Assembly (NCBI RefSeq): GCF_014656435.1 | Contig: NZ_BNCK01000007.1 | Coordinates: 124,001-188,000, forward strand | DNA from: Thalassotalea marina | Lineage (GTDB): Bacteria > Pseudomonadota > Gammaproteobacteria > Enterobacterales > Alteromonadaceae | Direction of reading: 5' to 3' | Length of the DNA: 64,000 nt | Shown: piece by piece, positions 39,053 to 48,989 of the stretch | Layout of the letters: each line of letters begins with the position of its first letter | Position numbering within the stretch: the stretch's first letter is position 1 | Made by a program: the position numbers and the translations under genes | Notes under the pieces: model-generated | What the model saw: the letters and a program-made list of their open reading frames with translations, nothing else | What the model was told of the DNA's origin: nothing | Databases searched by the model: none

Positions 39053-40315
39053 ATGATCCTTAAAAAATTTACAAATATATTTGTGCCACCGGATAAAGTG
39101 CACATGCCGGCACGGCGTCATGATCTAGATTGGTTACGAATTCTTTTGTTTGCGTTATTGATTATTCATCATATTGGTATGTTTTACGTACAAAACTGGG
39201 GCTGGCACGCAAAAAGCCAATACAACTATCAGTGGCTAGAAAGTATTTTACTCATTGTTGAGCCTTGGCGTATGCCAGCTATTTGGTTTATTTCGGGTAT
39301 TGCGATTCGTTTTATTTTAGCCAAGGTTAGTTGCTGGCGTTACATTGCTTTACGCAGTTATCGTTTACTACTGCCATTATTATTTGGCATTTTGGTTGTT
39401 GTACCGCCACAGTTGTATATCGAAATGACCGCCAAAGCCGAAATTACTATGAATTATTGGCAGTTTTTACACGCTTTTTTCAGCGACAATCACCAGATAT
39501 TTAGCAACTATCAATATGGAATATGGCCTCACATAGACGTCAATCACCTGTGGTACCTGCGCTCACTTTGGTACTACTCTTTATATTTATTAATATTAAT
39601 GCCCGTACTTAACAGCCAATTTATAAAACAGCTAACAGACTGGCTAGCTCAAACACATGGAGCAATTACATTATTGAGCTTAACGATACCAATTGCCCTT
39701 ATCCAGCTGCTTTGGCCCATGGACACCGCTAGATATCCACTTGGTTTCACATTTTTACTTTACGGCTATTTACTCGGTTGGCATCAGGGCCATTGGCAAA
39801 AACTTCATCATGCATTTAAACCCCTTGGGCTTAGCTATGTAATGGTGTCATTTTGCTTTATTGGCTTTTACAACCTTTATTGGCTAGACGTCATACATGA
39901 TAAACAAGTGCCGGAAATCATCATCCAATTGGGGATGATTCTCTATGCAATTGCTCGAGTTATCGGTTTGTTGGTGATTATGTCTTGCACTCGATTTTTA
40001 GCACAAAAAACGTCCGCTAGTTTGCGATATTTTAACGACGCTGTTTACCCTTTTTACATATTGCATCAGACGATCATTGTTGTTACTGGCTATTACCTTA
40101 CACAGCTGACATTAGGTGGCACGATTGAGTCATTTTTGCTAGTACTGTCTACCATCTGTTTATGCTTTTTAGGGTTTGAAATTATAAGACGAAGCGAGTT
40201 TTTGCGACCTTTTTTTGGTTTAACTTTACAAAAGCAATACCCCAAAAAACTGACCAGAATTGGTTTTATAGCAAGCGCAATCGTAATTTCACCACTTATT
40301 TTACGCCTTATTTAA
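39053..40315 (+). CDS. Acyltransferase family 3 integral membrane protein
   Basis: A 420-residue protein with about ten hydrophobic helices. It begins RRHDLDWLRILLFALLIIHH, the family histidine region, followed by VEPWRMPAIWFISGIAIRF and HLWYLRSLWYYSLY. Members transfer acyl groups to exported glycans or lipids; OpgC, which succinylates periplasmic glucans, is a relative. The substrate is unknown here. GGAAGTAAG precedes the ATG. A LytTR membrane regulator is transcribed divergently 136 bp away. Confidence 0.83.
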   Translation: MILKKFTNIFVPPDKVHMPARRHDLDWLRILLFALLIIHHIGMFYVQNWGWHAKSQYNYQWLESILLIVEPWRMPAIWFISGIAIRFILAKVSCWRYIALRSYRLLLPLLFGILVVVPPQLYIEMTAKAEITMNYWQFLHAFFSDNHQIFSNYQYGIWPHIDVNHLWYLRSLWYYSLYLLILMPVLNSQFIKQLTDWLAQTHGAITLLSLTIPIALIQLLWPMDTARYPLGFTFLLYGYLLGWHQGHWQKLHHAFKPLGLSYVMVSFCFIGFYNLYWLDVIHDKQVPEIIIQLGMILYAIARVIGLLVIMSCTRFLAQKTSASLRYFNDAVYPFYILHQTIIVVTGYYLTQLTLGGTIESFLLVLSTICLCFLGFEIIRRSEFLRPFFGLTLQKQYPKKLTRIGFIASAIVISPLILRLI

Positions 40316-40324
40316 CCTCGTGTT

Positions 40325-40356
40325 CCTATGCCTAACGCTAACGGTTCAGGCGTAGG
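40325..40356. repeat. Hairpin after the acyltransferase gene
   Basis: CCTATGCCT at 40325-40333 and AGGCGTAGG at 40348-40356 pair over 9 bp with one wobble position and a 14-base loop. No T-tract follows. It lies 9 bp after the stop. Confidence 0.45.
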
Positions 40357-40411
40357 ACAATTTAGACGAATAATGCTACACTAAGCGTTCGAATAAAAAC
40401 GAGTAAAATTG

Positions 40412-42847
40412 ATGTTAGCGCTAAGAAGTATTTTCTATCGTCTATTAAAACTACCAGTAAATTTATGGGTTCATTGTCGCATTGTTGCCGATGAAGTATT
40501 TAATCGTATATCAAGCGACGATGAGCAACCTGTTTTTTATATTGTCAGACATAGATCGGCAAGTGATTTAATTGCGCTACAAAAAGCCTGTAAAAAGCTG
40601 AATTTTCCCGACCCTCTGTCCACTGTGATGATCAACGGACAATCTTATGAACGTGCCATTTGTATTGAAACACCTAAGCCACTGATCGGCAAAGCCAAGC
40701 CTTCAACGGCAATGCAGCAAGGGCTTTCGATACTCAAAGCACATGAAAAAAACGGCGCGCTTCAAGCACAAATTATTCCCGCCAATATTGTATGGGGACG
40801 CAAACCTTCAAAAGAAAAGCCTACTACCAACGTTCGTGAAGTTATTGCCGAACAAGAATCGCCTAGTTGGTTGAAAAAGTTTTTTATCGTAATGTTTTTA
40901 GGTAGAAATACCCTAGTGCGTTTCAGTGAACCGTTGTCAGTACGCTATTTGGCTGACAAACACGGCACAGATGACAATACTGCACGAAAGTTACTGCGAG
41001 TAGCACGCGCACATTTTTATCGTCAAAAAATTGCAGCAACAGGGCCAAGGCTGATGAACCGTCAGCAGATGTTCAAGGTTTTGTTGAAGAATCCAGCCAT
41101 TGCCCGTTTGATTAGTGATGAAGCGCAATCAAAAGGTGTTAGTGAAGCTGAAATGAGCAAACAAGCACTGGCCATTATGGATGAAATTGCTGGCGACTAT
41201 CGCGAAGGTATGATCCGTGTTGGTGAACGTGTTCTACATTGGCTTTGGAATCGTCTATATAGTGGTATTGAAGTACATAATGCCGCGGCGTTAAGAGAGT
41301 TGGCCGATGAAGGGCATGAAATAATATATGTACCTTGCCACCGAAGTCATATGGACTACTTATTACTGACCTATATCATCTATCAACAAGGGTTAGTGAC
41401 ACCAAGAATTGCTGCCGGGATCAACTTAAACTTTTGGCCAGCTGGCCCTATATTCAGAAAAGCAGGCGCATTTTTTATCCGCCGCAGCTTTAAAGGTAAC
41501 CGCATGTACTCAACCATTTTTAGAGAGTATTTAGGGTTACTATTTGAAAAAGGCTATGCCGTTAAATACTACTCCGAAGGCGGCCGCAGTCGAACAGGTA
41601 AACTACTGGAGCCTAAAACCGGCATGCTGGCAATGACCATTCAAAGTTTGTTGCGGGGCATAGATAGACCATTAACCTTAGTACCTGTGTATTTAGGTTA
41701 TGAGCATGTGATGGAAGTTGGCAGTTACTACAAAGAACTTAGTGGCAGTAAAAAACAAAAAGAATCAGCACTTGGTGTAGTAAAAGCGATTAAAAACCTG
41801 CGTAACTATGGTAAAGGCTTTGTAAACTTTGGTACGCCGATCAACATTAATCAATTTTTAACCGAGCAAGTTAGCGATTGGAAACAAGATATTGATCCCA
41901 TCGATCCACAAAAACCAAGTTGGTTAACACCCAGCGTTAATGTGTTAGCGGATCAGGTGATGACGAATATCAACAAGTGTGCGGCAATTAATGGCGTATC
42001 ACTGGTAGCAACTATCTTACATGCGACAGACAACAAGGCGTTATCAAAACACGACTTAATTCAACAGTTGGATTTTTTCCTTGCGATACAACGAAGTGCT
42101 CCTTACAGTGAGCAACTCACCATTCCTAAACAATCAGGTGCTGAGTTATTAGAAGATGTCATTAAACTTAGAAAGGTGACCATAGATCACGACAGCCTAG
42201 GTGATATTATCTCCTTAAGTGACTTCGCTGCATTAGAAATGCGTTATTACCGTAATAACATCTTGCACAGTTATATTTTACCTGCCTTGGTTTGTCGTAT
42301 TCTGGATAAAACCGCAAAAATTAATGAGGATGAGCTTAAAATCCAAGTCATTAAACTGGTAAAAGTTTTACGCCAAGATTTGTTTTTATGGCAAGATGAG
42401 CACGACGTACAAGCACAAGTTGACCAAGTACTCACTTATCTAGAGCAGCATGAAATCGCTAAAGCCAGTAAAGCGCAGTTTTGGTCATTAAGCAGTGATA
42501 TGCAAGCCAGAAGTTTTGTTCAGGTTATGGGTGAAGTTGCCGATGAAACATTACAACGTTTGGCAATTGTTACTACCTTATCATCACGCTTATCGCCTAT
42601 CAGTAAAAACGATTTAGGTGAAAAATCGGTGGCGATAGCGAAACGCCTATCAGTCGTTAACAATATTAACGCCCCTGAGTTTATTGATAAGAAAGCACAA
42701 CTTACCTTGATAAACAGTTTAAAAGAACTTGATTATCTAATGGTTGATGACAAAGGCAGTTTAGTCCCGAGTTCAACACTAGATTGTATTAAAAATAACG
42801 TCGCCAATTTAGTCGATATATCGGTATTACAAAACATCGTTCGTTAA
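40412..42847 (+). CDS. plsB: Glycerol-3-phosphate 1-O-acyltransferase PlsB
   Basis: An 811-residue membrane-associated enzyme making lysophosphatidic acid from glycerol-3-phosphate and acyl donors, the first step of phospholipid synthesis. The catalytic HX4D is HRSHMDYLL (near residue 312), followed by the other acyltransferase motifs GAFFIRRSF, YYSEGGRSRTGKLL and VPVYLGYEHVME. Length and C-terminal helical domain fit E. coli PlsB. A TTG one codon upstream extends the frame, but the ATG at 40412 is preferred. Confidence 0.96.
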   Translation: MLALRSIFYRLLKLPVNLWVHCRIVADEVFNRISSDDEQPVFYIVRHRSASDLIALQKACKKLNFPDPLSTVMINGQSYERAICIETPKPLIGKAKPSTAMQQGLSILKAHEKNGALQAQIIPANIVWGRKPSKEKPTTNVREVIAEQESPSWLKKFFIVMFLGRNTLVRFSEPLSVRYLADKHGTDDNTARKLLRVARAHFYRQKIAATGPRLMNRQQMFKVLLKNPAIARLISDEAQSKGVSEAEMSKQALAIMDEIAGDYREGMIRVGERVLHWLWNRLYSGIEVHNAAALRELADEGHEIIYVPCHRSHMDYLLLTYIIYQQGLVTPRIAAGINLNFWPAGPIFRKAGAFFIRRSFKGNRMYSTIFREYLGLLFEKGYAVKYYSEGGRSRTGKLLEPKTGMLAMTIQSLLRGIDRPLTLVPVYLGYEHVMEVGSYYKELSGSKKQKESALGVVKAIKNLRNYGKGFVNFGTPININQFLTEQVSDWKQDIDPIDPQKPSWLTPSVNVLADQVMTNINKCAAINGVSLVATILHATDNKALSKHDLIQQLDFFLAIQRSAPYSEQLTIPKQSGAELLEDVIKLRKVTIDHDSLGDIISLSDFAALEMRYYRNNILHSYILPALVCRILDKTAKINEDELKIQVIKLVKVLRQDLFLWQDEHDVQAQVDQVLTYLEQHEIAKASKAQFWSLSSDMQARSFVQVMGEVADETLQRLAIVTTLSSRLSPISKNDLGEKSVAIAKRLSVVNNINAPEFIDKKAQLTLINSLKELDYLMVDDKGSLVPSSTLDCIKNNVANLVDISVLQNIVR

Positions 42848-42885
42848 AAAGAAATGGTCAGAGCAAGTCATCAAAGGTTTGCTCT

Positions 42886-42919
42886 ATACCAAGCAATTCA
42901 ATATTTAATTGCTTGGTAT
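42886..42919. repeat. Perfect 13-bp hairpin between convergent plsB and ubiA
   Basis: ATACCAAGCAATT at 42886-42898 and its complement at 42907-42919 enclose an 8-base loop. The last base is shared with the ubiA stop codon. No T-tract flanks it on either strand, so termination may be of a non-standard kind, or the stem may protect both mRNA ends. Confidence 0.65.
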
Positions 42920-43791
42920 TACATATGCTCGATATAAATACCAAGAAAAACAATTAAACCAACCCAATGATTGTTGAGAAATGCGCGAAAACAAGCATGT
43001 CTATCGCGCTGTGCAATGATCATTTGCTGATAGCAGAAAAAGCCCGCTACAATCACTAAACTTAGCTGAAATGGCCAACCAAATGCCATCATTTCGCCCA
43101 CAGTGAATAGCGTGGCAAGCGTCATCATTTGTAAAAAACCAACGATGCGTTTGTCATATTGACCAAACAATATGGCTGTAGATTTAACACCTATTTTCAT
43201 ATCGTCATCTCGGTCAACCATTGCGTACATAGTATCGTAGGCAACAGTCCACAAAAGATTGGCGATAAATAATAACCACGCCTCTGCTGGTACCTCACCA
43301 CGGGCCTCAGCAAAGGCCATGATCATACCCCAGCTAAACGCGGCACCTAAGATCACTTGTGGGAAATGGGTATAGCGCTTCATAAAGGGGTAACTGGCTG
43401 CTAACAATAAGGCAACGACCGAAAGCTGAATCGTAAACCAGGATAACGTTAAGACAAGAGACAGTGCACCACCAATGAGAAAGGCGAATATGCTTAGCGC
43501 TTGTTCTTCGGTAATTGTTCCAGCAACAAGAGGCCTTTGTGCAGTACGTTTAACATGACCATCGACCTTACGGTCGGCAAAGTCATTAATAACACAGCCG
43601 GCGCTACGCATAATAAAAACACCGACACAAAAAACAAACAAGAGATGAAATGACGGCCAGCCATCAGCTGCGATCCACAATGCCCACATGGTTGGCCATA
43701 ACAACAAATAAGTACCTATGGGTTTATCCATGCGAGTTAACTGTTTAACGGCTACCCATTTTTCACGCCAGGTTAACGTTGCTTGGTTCAT
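42919..43791 (-). CDS. ubiA: 4-hydroxybenzoate octaprenyltransferase UbiA
   Basis: A 290-residue membrane prenyltransferase of ubiquinone synthesis. The aspartate-rich motifs are NDFADRKVDGHVKRTAQRP near residue 68 and YDTMYAMVDRDDDMKIGVKS near 184. About eight helices are visible. It overlaps ubiC by four bases (ATGA), so product of UbiC is passed directly in a translationally coupled pair. Confidence 0.97.
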   Translation of the reverse strand: MNQATLTWREKWVAVKQLTRMDKPIGTYLLLWPTMWALWIAADGWPSFHLLFVFCVGVFIMRSAGCVINDFADRKVDGHVKRTAQRPLVAGTITEEQALSIFAFLIGGALSLVLTLSWFTIQLSVVALLLAASYPFMKRYTHFPQVILGAAFSWGMIMAFAEARGEVPAEAWLLFIANLLWTVAYDTMYAMVDRDDDMKIGVKSTAILFGQYDKRIVGFLQMMTLATLFTVGEMMAFGWPFQLSLVIVAGFFCYQQMIIAQRDRHACFRAFLNNHWVGLIVFLGIYIEHM

Positions 43792-44369
43792 GCATTCACC
43801 ATAATGTTTTGATATGCAAATGAATCAGGTAAAAACACTTCAGCAACCATCAGTGGTTTATCATCAATAATAAAAACCGAGCGCCTGCCCCACAAATTAT
43901 GTTCAATCGACAATTTTAATTCTTTCGCCAGCTGCGTAACGCTCGATTGACTATCAAAACTTGCTACTTCAATTCGTTTGCGCTTTAAATTTGCATGATT
44001 AAACAATACTTGCCCTAAAGACTGACTACCTAGTGTGGCAAGTTGTTGCTGCTCACCGGTTAACGAAGCTAAGGGTAATAAACTACGAGCAAATACCTGA
44101 GGAACATCATTACACAGCAATAATACTTCTCTAACTAAAACTGGTTCGCCAGGGGGGATATCTTGATTGGATTCTTCAATAGTACAGTGTTGAACAGACT
44201 GCCCTAACACTTGGACACGAAACGACTTGGAGAGATTTGATAAGCGAGCAGTTAACGACCCCGGATCTAACAACCAATCTTTTAGTTGCGGAGCTAAGGC
44301 CAATGCACCTTCCGAGCACCAATTGGCTTGCATGCCTACCGGAAACAATTTGTGTTGCTTATCTACCAT
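43788..44369 (-). CDS. ubiC: Chorismate lyase UbiC
   Basis: A 193-residue cytosolic enzyme that converts chorismate to 4-hydroxybenzoate and pyruvate. Family landmarks are NWCSEGALAL, the product-binding region VLVREVLLLCNDVPQVFARSLLP (active-site arginine) and LWGRRSVFIIDDKPLMVAEVFLP near the end. It is first of the ubiC-ubiA pair and divergent from a FliL-like gene, a common arrangement in Alteromonadales and Vibrionales. Confidence 0.93.
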   Translation of the reverse strand: MVDKQHKLFPVGMQANWCSEGALALAPQLKDWLLDPGSLTARLSNLSKSFRVQVLGQSVQHCTIEESNQDIPPGEPVLVREVLLLCNDVPQVFARSLLPLASLTGEQQQLATLGSQSLGQVLFNHANLKRKRIEVASFDSQSSVTQLAKELKLSIEHNLWGRRSVFIIDDKPLMVAEVFLPDSFAYQNIMVNA

Positions 44370-44516
44370 TACCTCTACTTTCTCGCGTTACTACAGCCTC
44401 AGCTATGATATCAAAAATGATCGCGCAAAATCGATAAATAAAAATGTAAATCTTAGCTAATATCGCTACAATAGATGCCGATAAGGAAACATTACACGTG
44501 GCAAAGGTTTAGTTTG

Positions 44517-44900
44517 ATGATGCACAAAGTCGTTCTTATAGTCTTGTTTTTATTACCCTTCTCTTCTAGTAAAGCAGCAGACTATGCTTATTATGGATTC
44601 GAACCACAAATAGTGACCAATTATGTCGCTGTGAAAAAGAAAATGGGCTACGTTAGGCTCTCTGTTGAGTTGATGATTTCAGATTCTTCCAACTATGAAG
44701 CGGTTGAACATCACGCACCACTTTTACGTGATGCTATTATTACCATTATTGGCCAACAACCAGAAGCAAAGATTAAATCAATTAATGGCAGACAAGAAAT
44801 TCAACGTTTGTGTGAAGAGAAAGTCAAAAATTTGCTGACCAAAGAAACAGGTAAGCCACTAATTAAAAAATTGCTATTTACTCAGTGGCTTGATAACTAA
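44517..44900 (+). CDS. FliL-like flagellar basal body-associated protein
   Basis: A 127-residue protein with an N-terminal export or anchor helix (VVLIVLFLLPFSSSKAA) and a FliL-type C-terminal domain: VTNYVAVKKKMGYVRLSVEL, HAPLLRDAIITIIG and RQEIQRLCEEKVKNLL. FliL stabilises the stator around the motor. No flagellar cluster is nearby, so it is probably an orphan paralogue. The frame opens at 44475, but the ATG at 44517 has AAAGG nine bases upstream and a proper signal segment. It converges on glpG with a 4-base overlap. Confidence 0.8.
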   Translation: MMHKVVLIVLFLLPFSSSKAADYAYYGFEPQIVTNYVAVKKKMGYVRLSVELMISDSSNYEAVEHHAPLLRDAIITIIGQQPEAKIKSINGRQEIQRLCEEKVKNLLTKETGKPLIKKLLFTQWLDN

Positions 44901-45745
44901 CGCTTAAAACGTATCCAAGCAAGTATACAACCAGAAATTAAACCGACGGAATGCGCAGTATTGGCCATATTGATGGGTAGTAGTTGCGCATAACCCAAAA
45001 GCAACCATACCATTAGAAAACCAATCACGGGTTTTGATATAGATAAACCTTTTTCAGGTGCCAGCCATCCTGCCCACCAAACATAACCCACGACGGCATA
45101 CACGACACCAGAAAGCCCACCAAAGTTTGGACCAGAAGCCAGATATTGCCCTAAGTTAGAACAAATGGCAGAAATTAAAAACAGCTGAATTAATTCCCAC
45201 TTGCCAATACGTTGTTCAATCGCTCCCCCTAACTGCCACCACCACATCGTATTAAATGCAATGTGCAGTAGTGAGAAGTGGAAAAACGCTGGGCCAATTA
45301 ATCTCAGTGGTTCTGCAAATAACTGCTCTACAGATAATGGTGAGAAAAAGCGCAGCTTAAAAAATATCGACTCTGCAAAACCGAACACACTGACAATATA
45401 TACTAGCCAACATAACGCAAAAATAGATAAGGTAACCCAGCCGGCATGTGCTAAAAACTGTTGGCGAAAACTTGCAATATTTCCCGATTTTAATGGTTTA
45501 ACACTAACAGACTCCGACGAATCCCAAGCAGCTTGTTGATACTTGTCGTCATGAGGGTTTTCAATGAATTGTGCAAAGAGGTGTCGAGCTCGTTCTAAGT
45601 GCTCAACATCACACCAAACAACAAATTCTTGCTGTTGTTCTTCAACCTTCGACGCAATGCCTTGGCTGCGCAAATATTGACTAAACAACAACGCAATATT
45701 GTGCTGATTAATGTTAACTAGCGGCGTTAAATGTGAATCAGACAT
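44897..45745 (-). CDS. glpG: Rhomboid intramembrane serine protease GlpG
   Basis: A 282-residue protein with the N-terminal cytoplasmic GlpG domain (residues 1 to about 75) and six membrane helices. The catalytic serine is in GGLSGVVYAV and the histidine in MANTAHSVGLISG; HIAFNTMWWWQLGG carries the family HxxxN region. It cleaves membrane helices. It follows glpE, as in E. coli, although glpR is absent. Confidence 0.94.
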   Translation of the reverse strand: MSDSHLTPLVNINQHNIALLFSQYLRSQGIASKVEEQQQEFVVWCDVEHLERARHLFAQFIENPHDDKYQQAAWDSSESVSVKPLKSGNIASFRQQFLAHAGWVTLSIFALCWLVYIVSVFGFAESIFFKLRFFSPLSVEQLFAEPLRLIGPAFFHFSLLHIAFNTMWWWQLGGAIEQRIGKWELIQLFLISAICSNLGQYLASGPNFGGLSGVVYAVVGYVWWAGWLAPEKGLSISKPVIGFLMVWLLLGYAQLLPINMANTAHSVGLISGCILAWIRFKR

Positions 45746-45756
45746 AGCAGGTTAAA

Positions 45757-46086
45757 TTAACCTGCTTCAACTGTGTCAGGGTGAAGAGCTTGCCATTCAA
45801 CAAAACCACCATCAAGAGAGTAAACGTCAGTAAAATCTTGACCGATAAGAAACTGTGCGGCTTGTTGACTAGAGATACCGTGATAACAACAAACCACCGT
45901 TGGCGCGTCAAAATCAGCATCTCTTAAAAAGTCAGGCAAGTTTTCATTGGTTAAATGAAATGCACCAGGTATATGACCCGCCTGAAAAGAAGCAGGGTCT
46001 CGAATATCAACAACCACATGGCTTTCATCGGCCAGAAGTTGACGTAATTCGTTAATTTTCATATGTTTAAAACCTAGTGCACTCAC
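45757..46086 (-). CDS. glpE: Thiosulfate sulfurtransferase GlpE (rhodanese)
   Basis: A 109-residue single-domain rhodanese transferring sulfur from thiosulfate to cyanide or other thiol acceptors. The active-site cysteine is in [10 protein letters not shown] (second Cys), and [19 protein letters not shown] and SLDGGFVEW match E. coli GlpE. It begins at a GTG; GGGAG nine bases upstream lies in the end of tdh, so it is probably read from the kbl-tdh transcript. Confidence 0.93.
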   Translation of the reverse strand: MSALGFKHMKINELRQLLADESHVVVDIRDPASFQAGHIPGAFHLTNENLPDFLRDADFDAPTVVCCYHGISSQQAAQFLIGQDFTDVYSLDGGFVEWQALHPDTVEAG

Positions 46087-46092
46087 TATGTA

Positions 46093-47118
46093 TTACTCCC
46101 AGTTAAGAATAACTTTACCTGATTGGCCAGAACGCATCACATCAAAACCTTGTTGGAAATCATCGATATTAAATTGATGTGTAATAATTGGCGTCAAATC
46201 CAATCCTGATTGAATCAAGCTTGCCATTTTATACCAAGTTTCAAACATTTCGCGACCATAAATTCCTTTAATGGTAAGTCCTTTGAAAATCACTTTCGAC
46301 CAATCAATCGCCATTTCTTTACCAGGAATACCTAACATGGCAATTTTTCCGCCATTGTTCATGTTTTCCAGCATATCAGTAAATGCCATAGGCACCCCTG
46401 ACATTTCTAAACCAACATCAAAACCTTCAGTCATACCAAGTTCTTGCATAACATCTGAAAGTTTTTCATTGGCAACATTTACCACACGAGTCGCCCCCAT
46501 GGTTTTAGCTAACTCCAAACGGTATTCGTTAACATCTGTGATCACGACATGGCGAGCACCAACGTGTTTTGCCACTGCTGCCGCCATAATACCAATTGGA
46601 CCAGCCCCTGTGATCAAAACGTCTTCGCCCACTAAATCGAAAGATAAAGCGGTATGTACGGCATTGCCAAATGGGTCAAAAATTGCGGCTAAATCATCAG
46701 AAATTTCATCGGGTAATTTAAACGCATTAAATGCAGGAATCACTAAATATTCAGCAAAGCAGCCTTCGCGATCAACACCTACACCAACAGTATTACGACA
46801 CAAGTGTGTGCGACCACCTCGGCAGTTTCGACAATGACCACAAGTAATGTGACCTTCACCAGAAACACGGTCTCCAATTTCAAAACCTTTTACTTCTTGA
46901 CCAATGCCAACCACTTCACCTGCATATTCATGACCGACCACCATTGGCACAGGAATAGTCTTTTGTGACCATTCATCCCAGTTATAAATATGAATATCGG
47001 TACCACAAATAGCGGTTTTTTTAATCTTGATAAGTAAGTCATTGTGACCCAATGTCGGCTTAGCCGTATCGGTCATCCAAATCCCTTCTTTAGGGTGTAA
47101 TTTTGATAGAGATTTCAT
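46093..47118 (-). CDS. tdh: L-threonine 3-dehydrogenase Tdh
   Basis: A 341-residue zinc-dependent alcohol dehydrogenase-family enzyme oxidising threonine to 2-amino-3-ketobutyrate with NAD+. The catalytic zinc region is [15 protein letters not shown] and GHEYAGEVV; the structural zinc cysteines are in [15 protein letters not shown]. The nucleotide fold is [11 protein letters not shown]. It lies 2 bp after kbl, forming the two-step threonine-to-glycine pathway. Confidence 0.97.
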   Translation of the reverse strand: MKSLSKLHPKEGIWMTDTAKPTLGHNDLLIKIKKTAICGTDIHIYNWDEWSQKTIPVPMVVGHEYAGEVVGIGQEVKGFEIGDRVSGEGHITCGHCRNCRGGRTHLCRNTVGVGVDREGCFAEYLVIPAFNAFKLPDEISDDLAAIFDPFGNAVHTALSFDLVGEDVLITGAGPIGIMAAAVAKHVGARHVVITDVNEYRLELAKTMGATRVVNVANEKLSDVMQELGMTEGFDVGLEMSGVPMAFTDMLENMNNGGKIAMLGIPGKEMAIDWSKVIFKGLTIKGIYGREMFETWYKMASLIQSGLDLTPIITHQFNIDDFQQGFDVMRSGQSGKVILNWE

Positions 47119-47120
47119 GA

Positions 47121-48329
47121 TTAAATCACTCCCATTTCTTTACCAATACGGGTAAAGGCATCAATCGCTTTATCTAGTTGCTCTTTAGAATGAGCAGCAG
47201 AAATTTGTGTTCTAATTCGAGCTTGACCTTGAGGTACAACAGGGAAAGAGAAACCAATTACATAAATACCTTCAGCCAATAGACGGTCAGCCATAGCGCT
47301 AGCAACTTTTGCATCAAATAACATCACAGGAACAATTGCATGGTCAGCACCTGCACAAGTAAAGCCAGCTGCTTCTATTTGTGTTCTAAAGTAGGTTGCA
47401 TTGTCTTTTAGTTTAGCTCTTAAATCGCCACTCTCAGCTAACAAGTCAATCACTTCAATTGACGCGTTAACAATAGCTGGTGCTAATGAGTTAGAAAATA
47501 AATAAGGACGAGAACGTTGACGTAACCAATCAATCACTTCTTTTTTGCCAGAAGTGTAACCACCTGAAGCACCACCCATCGCTTTGCCTAAGGTACCAGT
47601 GATAATATCAACACGTCCCATCACATCACAAAACTCATGGCTACCTCGACCCTGTTCACCAACAAAGCCAACAGCGTGAGAGTCGTCAACCATCACTAAA
47701 GCACCGTACTTATCGGCAAGATCGCAAATCGCTTTTAAGTTAGCGATTACACCGTCCATCGAAAATACACCATCAGTTGCAATCAGCTTAAAGCGAGCTC
47801 CAGCTTCATTTGCTTCTTGTAAACGGGCTTCAAGCTCAGCCATGTCGTTGTTGGCATAACGGAAGCGCTTAGCTTTACATAAACGAACACCATCGATAAT
47901 TGAAGCATGGTTTAAAGCGTCTGAAATAATCGCATCTTCAGGGCCAAGTAAAGTTTCAAATAAACCTGCGTTAGCATCAAAACATGAAGAGTACAAAATA
48001 GTGTCTTCCATGCCTAAAAATGAAGACAGTTTTTGCTCCAAGGTTTTATGAATATCTTGTGTACCACAGATAAATCTTACCGATGCCATGCCAAAACCGT
48101 GATCGGTTAATCCCTGTTTAGCGGCGTCAATCAACCTTGGGTGATTGGCTAAACCTAAATAGTTGTTAGCACAAAAGTTAATGACCTCGTCACCCGTGCT
48201 AACAGCAATTTTTGCTTGTTGTGCCGTTGTGATAATACGTTCTTTCTTGTACAAACCGTCTTGCTCTACTTGTTGTAGTTGCTCTGCAAGATGACCATAA
48301 AAATTAGTTGTGGATGCTGATGTCGTCAC
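47121..48329 (-). CDS. kbl: 2-amino-3-ketobutyrate CoA ligase Kbl
   Basis: A 402-residue PLP enzyme of the alpha-oxoamine synthase family cleaving aminoketobutyrate with CoA into glycine and acetyl-CoA. PLP-site motifs are [16 protein letters not shown] and the lysine of [23 protein letters not shown] marks the N-terminal region. It starts at a GTG with TGAGGA seven bases upstream. It is the first gene of kbl-tdh and is divergent from an Lrp/AsnC regulator. Confidence 0.97.
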   Translation of the reverse strand: MTTSASTTNFYGHLAEQLQQVEQDGLYKKERIITTAQQAKIAVSTGDEVINFCANNYLGLANHPRLIDAAKQGLTDHGFGMASVRFICGTQDIHKTLEQKLSSFLGMEDTILYSSCFDANAGLFETLLGPEDAIISDALNHASIIDGVRLCKAKRFRYANNDMAELEARLQEANEAGARFKLIATDGVFSMDGVIANLKAICDLADKYGALVMVDDSHAVGFVGEQGRGSHEFCDVMGRVDIITGTLGKAMGGASGGYTSGKKEVIDWLRQRSRPYLFSNSLAPAIVNASIEVIDLLAESGDLRAKLKDNATYFRTQIEAAGFTCAGADHAIVPVMLFDAKVASAMADRLLAEGIYVIGFSFPVVPQGQARIRTQISAAHSKEQLDKAIDAFTRIGKEMGVI

Positions 48330-48492
48330 AATGAATCCTCAGATGTTTTAGTTATACCAACTCAATTAAACATTTAAGTTGCTATTATTATGTTTGCGAT
48401 ATTATCAGCCTAGTTCAATTCAGAAATAAAGTGACACTACGATTAAAACCGTCATAAAATAATCACAATATGACACCCATAAGGTTCAATTT

Positions 48493-48508
48493 GACATGCA
48501 TATATGTC
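48493..48508. promoter_or_regulatory. Palindrome in the kbl/Lrp-family regulator intergenic region
   Basis: GACAT and ATGTC bracket six bases (GCATAT). The left arm overlaps TTGACA at 48491-48496, which could be a -35 box for the plus-strand regulator gene. It lies 30 bp before that gene and is a candidate autoregulatory or kbl-controlling site. Confidence 0.4.
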
Positions 48509-48538
48509 CATTTTGTTTTTACATGAGTTATTTCAGTT

Positions 48539-48967
48539 ATGATCACAGCTAAAGACGAAGAGTTATTATCTATATTGCGATGTAATGCAAGGGCCAGTAT
48601 TTCAGATATTGCAAGGGCTACAGGCGTTTCGCGCACTGCGGTACAAAATCGTTTAACTAAGCTTGAAAACAATCAAGTGATCAAAGGTTATAGCGTTGTT
48701 TTGGGAAATGACTATAGTGACCAGTTAGTCACTGCCGACGTATCGCTGACCGTTAGCCCTAACCTCAGGCAACATGTCTGTATAGCATTAAGGAAAATTC
48801 CACAAATCAGCAGAATTTGCTCAATCAGTGGAAAATATGATCTACTTGTAACTATTGAGGCGGCACAGCTTGAAACGTTAAGTAATATTTTAAACAGTGT
48901 CTGCTCACTAGAAGGTGTTGAACGCACTAACTCAGCAATTATTCTCGACACTATGTTTGAGCGCTAA
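48539..48967 (+). CDS. Lrp/AsnC family transcriptional regulator
   Basis: A 142-residue protein with an N-terminal helix-turn-helix (ISDIARATGVSRTAVQNRLTKLE, residues about 20-45) and a C-terminal RAM-type ligand domain (SGKYDLLVTIEA). Such regulators respond to amino acids. Divergence from kbl-tdh across 209 bp suggests it controls threonine degradation; the effector would be threonine, glycine or leucine by analogy. Confidence 0.9.
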   Translation: MITAKDEELLSILRCNARASISDIARATGVSRTAVQNRLTKLENNQVIKGYSVVLGNDYSDQLVTADVSLTVSPNLRQHVCIALRKIPQISRICSISGKYDLLVTIEAAQLETLSNILNSVCSLEGVERTNSAIILDTMFER

Positions 48968-48989
48968 GCCAACTTCTGACAATAAAAGG

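Noticed and set aside
46271-46837. 188-codon plus-strand open frame inside tdh
   Set aside because: It is antisense to a clear Tdh coding region, rich in Pro/Ser/Thr as expected for a shadow frame, and lacks a ribosome site.
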